Source of the DNA: Manis javanica | Lineage: Eukaryota > Chordata > Mammalia > Pholidota > Manidae | Length of the DNA stretch: 64,000 nt | Direction: 5' to 3' | Assembly (NCBI RefSeq): GCF_040802235.1 | Contig: NC_133167.1 | Coordinates: 10,346,501 to 10,410,500, forward strand | Shown here: positions 37,691 to 64,000 of the stretch, in pieces | Layout of the letters: each line of letters opens with the position of its first letter | Numbering within the stretch: the stretch's first letter is position 1 | Program-made: the position numbers and the translations under genes | Notes under the pieces: model-generated | What the model saw: the letters and a program-made list of their open reading frames with translations, nothing else | Told to the model about the DNA's origin: nothing | Database searches by the model: none

Positions 37691-40525
37691 GAAAAAAAAT
37701 TACCAGATATAATTACTTCAATTTTATTCTTAGACAATGCAATAAAATATTTTAGCTATAATTATAGAAATATTAGTACATTACAATATTGTAATTTTGT
37801 CAGGATATAATGATATAAAATATTCAACATATTTAAATATATTTCATTTGGCTATAGAGTAAACATTAAATTAAGTTTAGTAGCAGTAAGTTACATTTGA
37901 TGCATAGAAAAATCTTTCTAAGTTAAATTAGCAATAATATTCAAATTTAGCATTATTATATATTTTTACAAATAAGTTATCTAACAATGTTTATCTTGCA
38001 AAAAGAGACCTCTGAGAAATCTATTATTTTAGCATGCTGTGAAATTCCAAAGTTGAAGCCCCAAATTTTAAAGAAACAAGTTATTGACATTACATTTACA
38101 GAGTTAAATTTTCATAATATTATAGCTACTCATAAGTATCTGGAGAGTAATGCACATGAACTATGTTTTAATGCTCAGTCTAAAAAGGATGACTGAGCAA
38201 CTGTAAACATGGCTTCATTGGAATTTAAGGTTTTAGCATCAACTTGTCTTCCTCAGAAGTTAAACACTGATCAAAGGGTAAGAGAAGATGGAGCCTTAGG
38301 AACAAGCAGAGGCCAGTCATTGGGCATTAGCACCAATCTAGGGCTTTTACCTATTAGTAAAATTAGATATCTTAAGGCCATTTGTGATTTTGGGCCTTAA
38401 AGAGGGGCATGTTGGAGCAGTGGTAGCCGGCTGTACCTGGTAACTGCCTGTAGAATTGCTTCTTGGTTGCTTGCCTAGCGCAGTTTTTCTTAATTTTCAG
38501 AGTGCCTTGCAAAGCAGCTGGTGGGTTTGTTAAAACACAGATTTATGGGCCTCACCCTCAGAATTTCTGATTCTGTAGGTGTGAGGCCCTAGAATTTGCA
38601 TTTGTAACATGTTCCCAGATGCTGCTTCTGCAGCTGGTCCAGGGACCACACTTTGAGAACTACTGGCTTACAGAGGGTTTGTGGAGATCAGCTGGCTCTT
38701 TATGCCCTTTTAGTACAGTTAGGAGAGTAGGATCTTCTTAGAGCAAAAAAGTCAGTGTTAGATGAGTTTAAGTAAATAATCTAAGTAAAATGCACTTCTT
38801 AGTTTAAATTTTAAAATGGCTTGACAGCAGTCATGTGAGCAGTGAAGGATTCAAATGGTGGTCACAGTCTGCGCTGTCCCCTGAGGTCACATTTTCACTT
38901 ACAAAGCAACTGAGATTGAAGCAAGAACCTGAATTTAAATATCAGCACCACCAACTCCACTTAGGTGGATGAAGGTGCAACTTCAGAGCTTTGTCTGAAG
39001 ATATGTGGCCTCTGAGACTCATCAAATAGTACTACCATCAAGTATAGATAGATTTGAATGTTTATCAGATCTTTGTTCTTAACATTGTCCCTCCCTTGGC
39101 TTCAGTGATGCCCAAGAGAATCTAGAAGTCCTGGGCTTTCCCTGGGCATAGATCTTATTTTTAAACCTTTCTTGAGGCCTACTGAATTATGATGTTGAAA
39201 TATAAGAACAGTGACAAAAAAAGAAAAGGGGGAAAATGCAACTCGGATATGTGGGATTCCTAACAGAAACAATAAGTTACCTTTTCTGGGATATTAAATC
39301 AGAAATAACGTCTCACCTCTTAGTATCTCTGTAATTTAGTACAGTGCCTGGGGCATGGCTTAGTGCTAAATAAGATGCTTGTTAAATTGAATTATGTCAT
39401 CCTGGGAATGTATCAACATGCTGAAACCTAGTTTGAAGACATACATCTGTCAAGCTATATAATTTGTATATTAAGATTTTTACACAATAGACTTTTCCAA
39501 TATGATTTGTAAGGATATGTAATACATAAAACACATGTTTTTACAAAAGAATAATTAGAGAAGTAACCAAAGAGTAAATCTATAAATACTCAGGTTAAAT
39601 GGAATATTTAGAGCAAAGGAAAAATATTCTGATTAGCCAACAAATGCCTCAGGTTCTTTCATGGATTCCTGAAACTACTCAATTACATAAGGTATGCACC
39701 AATATTTATGGGGATGGGGATGAATTGCACATCTAATAAGTGGTATCCTTGTTATTTGTGTGGATGTGCTGGTAAAAGAAATGAAATCAGATTTCAGATT
39801 ATGTGTATAAAAAATATCCTATTAAAATTAATTTACCAAGACTAAAAATTTTATCTACTCTGAATACAAACAGGTGATAATGCTGCAGTGAAATGAATTC
39901 ATGGACAAACAAAAAAAAAATCTTTGAAAAAAATATAAAACAAAACCATTCAGGGAACTCCATTTTGGCCTTAGTCTTGGGTATGTTTGAAAAAGCCTGA
40001 GAATATCCATGAATCTTAGTCCAATTCTTTTCCCATAGGCCTTTGGTTATTCAGGTCTGACAGCCCAGCTTTCTTCACGATTCCTCCACTTAACCTCCAT
40101 CTCCTTCCCTTCCCAGGATCTAAAGTTCCAGGAATGGGGTGGTGGGGCAATTTAAAAGAGCTTTAGCCTCGCTGGGTCTCAAAGATTGCAATAGAAGGGA
40201 GCAAATATTGGGAATCCAAGATAGATGTTAATTTGTAGCAACAAACTTGATATAATCACCAGTTAGATGGTGCATTGGAAACAATGTGAAAAGTCTGCAG
40301 CCTTTCCGTGGGAAACTTTGAAACAGCACAGATTTAGAGACAAGGTCACAGAACTAACTGTAAAGAAATGCTTTGCTGTATGCAGATTCAAATAGAAACT
40401 TTGTACTAAGCCATCATAGGGCACTATTGTTTGGTCAGAGAAAAATACCTAAATAAATGCATGTTGTGTGGCATTACTTGGTTATTTAGGCTGAAAAATA
40501 ACAGTTCCACTCTCTTTTTATTTCT
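37589..40525 (-). other. COL4A3: COL4A3 3' UTR (extent inferred)
   Basis: An AATAAA at 40522-40517 lies three bases past the stop, but human COL4A3 is known to carry a 3' UTR of roughly 2.9 kb. A similar length ends near AATAAA at 37612-37607. Both ends are guesses. The interval holds a MER5-type element (38481-38666) and otherwise unrecognised AT-rich DNA. Confidence 0.4.
38481..38666 (-). mobile_element. MER5-type hAT nonautonomous DNA transposon
   Basis: It has near full-length MER5 architecture, reading on the minus strand from 'CCAGTAGTTCTCAAAGTGTG' to an imperfect terminal inverted repeat ending 'AAAACTG'. Internal 'gtttgttaaaacacagattt' and 'agaatttgcatttgtaacat' match the family. It probably lies within the COL4A3 3' UTR. 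Confidence 0.75.
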
Positions 40526-63694
<23,169 letters not shown>

Positions 63695-63741
63695 TTAGCT
63701 GTGTGATTTGAGGCAAATCACACATGTATCTGATTGCTCAG

Positions 63742-63764
63742 TTGATTGATTGATTGATTGATTT
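63742..63764 (+). repeat. (TTGA)n microsatellite
   Basis: About five and a half TTGA units, roughly 100 bases beyond the TGAA repeat. Confidence 0.9.
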
Positions 63765-64000
63765 GCATCCCCTTTTGTACAGTTTCTAAGATTGCCTTCT
63801 GGCTTCAACATTCTCTGTTTTAATGATTCATGAGATAATCAAAGTGTAGAATTTAGATGTATTTTCTAGTTCTGCAGGCACAAGGTGGGCTGTACTTTAT
63901 GACCTGCAGAATACATACAGAGCCACTCATGTGGAGAGGAGCTGCCAGATACTCCTGGAAATAGTAATAGCACTACTACAACAATTAACATTTTGGTTGA

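Noticed and set aside
63890-63960. Possible further COL4A3 exon near the right edge
   Set aside because: TTTCCAG on the minus strand precedes GAGTATCTGGC, but the reading does not give Gly-X-Y repeats.

Overview
The window is placental-mammal genomic DNA. It has intron-rich genes with GT-AG junctions, one CpG island, and old mammalian repeats (L2, MIR, MER5-type hAT elements, MaLR LTRs, several L1 ages). I saw no Alu, rodent B1/B2, ruminant or carnivore lineage-specific SINE, so I do not name the species. Nothing prokaryotic, viral (beyond ancient LTR relics) or CRISPR-like is present, and I found no previously undescribed system.

Layout: (1) bases 1-1600, + strand: the last intron and terminal exon of TM4SF20, a four-pass membrane protein. 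(2) 1600-5770: intergenic, mostly L2/MIR relics. (3) 5775-about 34600, - strand: a complete MFF gene (mitochondrial fission factor) with nine coding exons that splice in frame to a 340-residue protein, a 5' UTR exon in a CpG island, and a 3' UTR of roughly 700 bases. MFF lies tail-to-tail with TM4SF20. (4) 34600-40525: the MFF upstream region and the probable long 3' UTR of the next gene, with L2, L1/HAL1 and MER5 relics. (5) 40526-63597, - strand: the last 21 coding exons of COL4A3, the type IV collagen alpha-3 chain. By analogy with the 52-exon human gene these are exons 32-52. They join without a frame break into 841 codons plus stop: Gly-X-Y repeats with short interruptions, then a complete C-terminal NC1 domain with all 12 cysteines.

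Reading right to left, the order COL4A3 -> MFF with TM4SF20 convergent is the human 2q36 arrangement in reverse complement. The three genes are not a functional unit. MFF recruits the fission GTPase DRP1 to mitochondria and peroxisomes, COL4A3 builds the alpha3-alpha4-alpha5 network of kidney, lung, cochlear and ocular basement membranes, and TM4SF20 is a tetraspanin-like membrane protein.

All splice sites were read by eye and checked only by phase continuity and protein continuity. Comparisons with human proteins are from memory. The observations most worth checking are an 85-bp inverted repeat with an 758-bp spacer in a COL4A3 intron, a 163-bp direct duplication in another, a tetranucleotide microsatellite that forms the pyrimidine tract of a COL4A3 exon, a weak COL4A3 splice donor, an AATAAA three bases after the COL4A3 stop codon, and three consecutive phase-matched exons in MFF.
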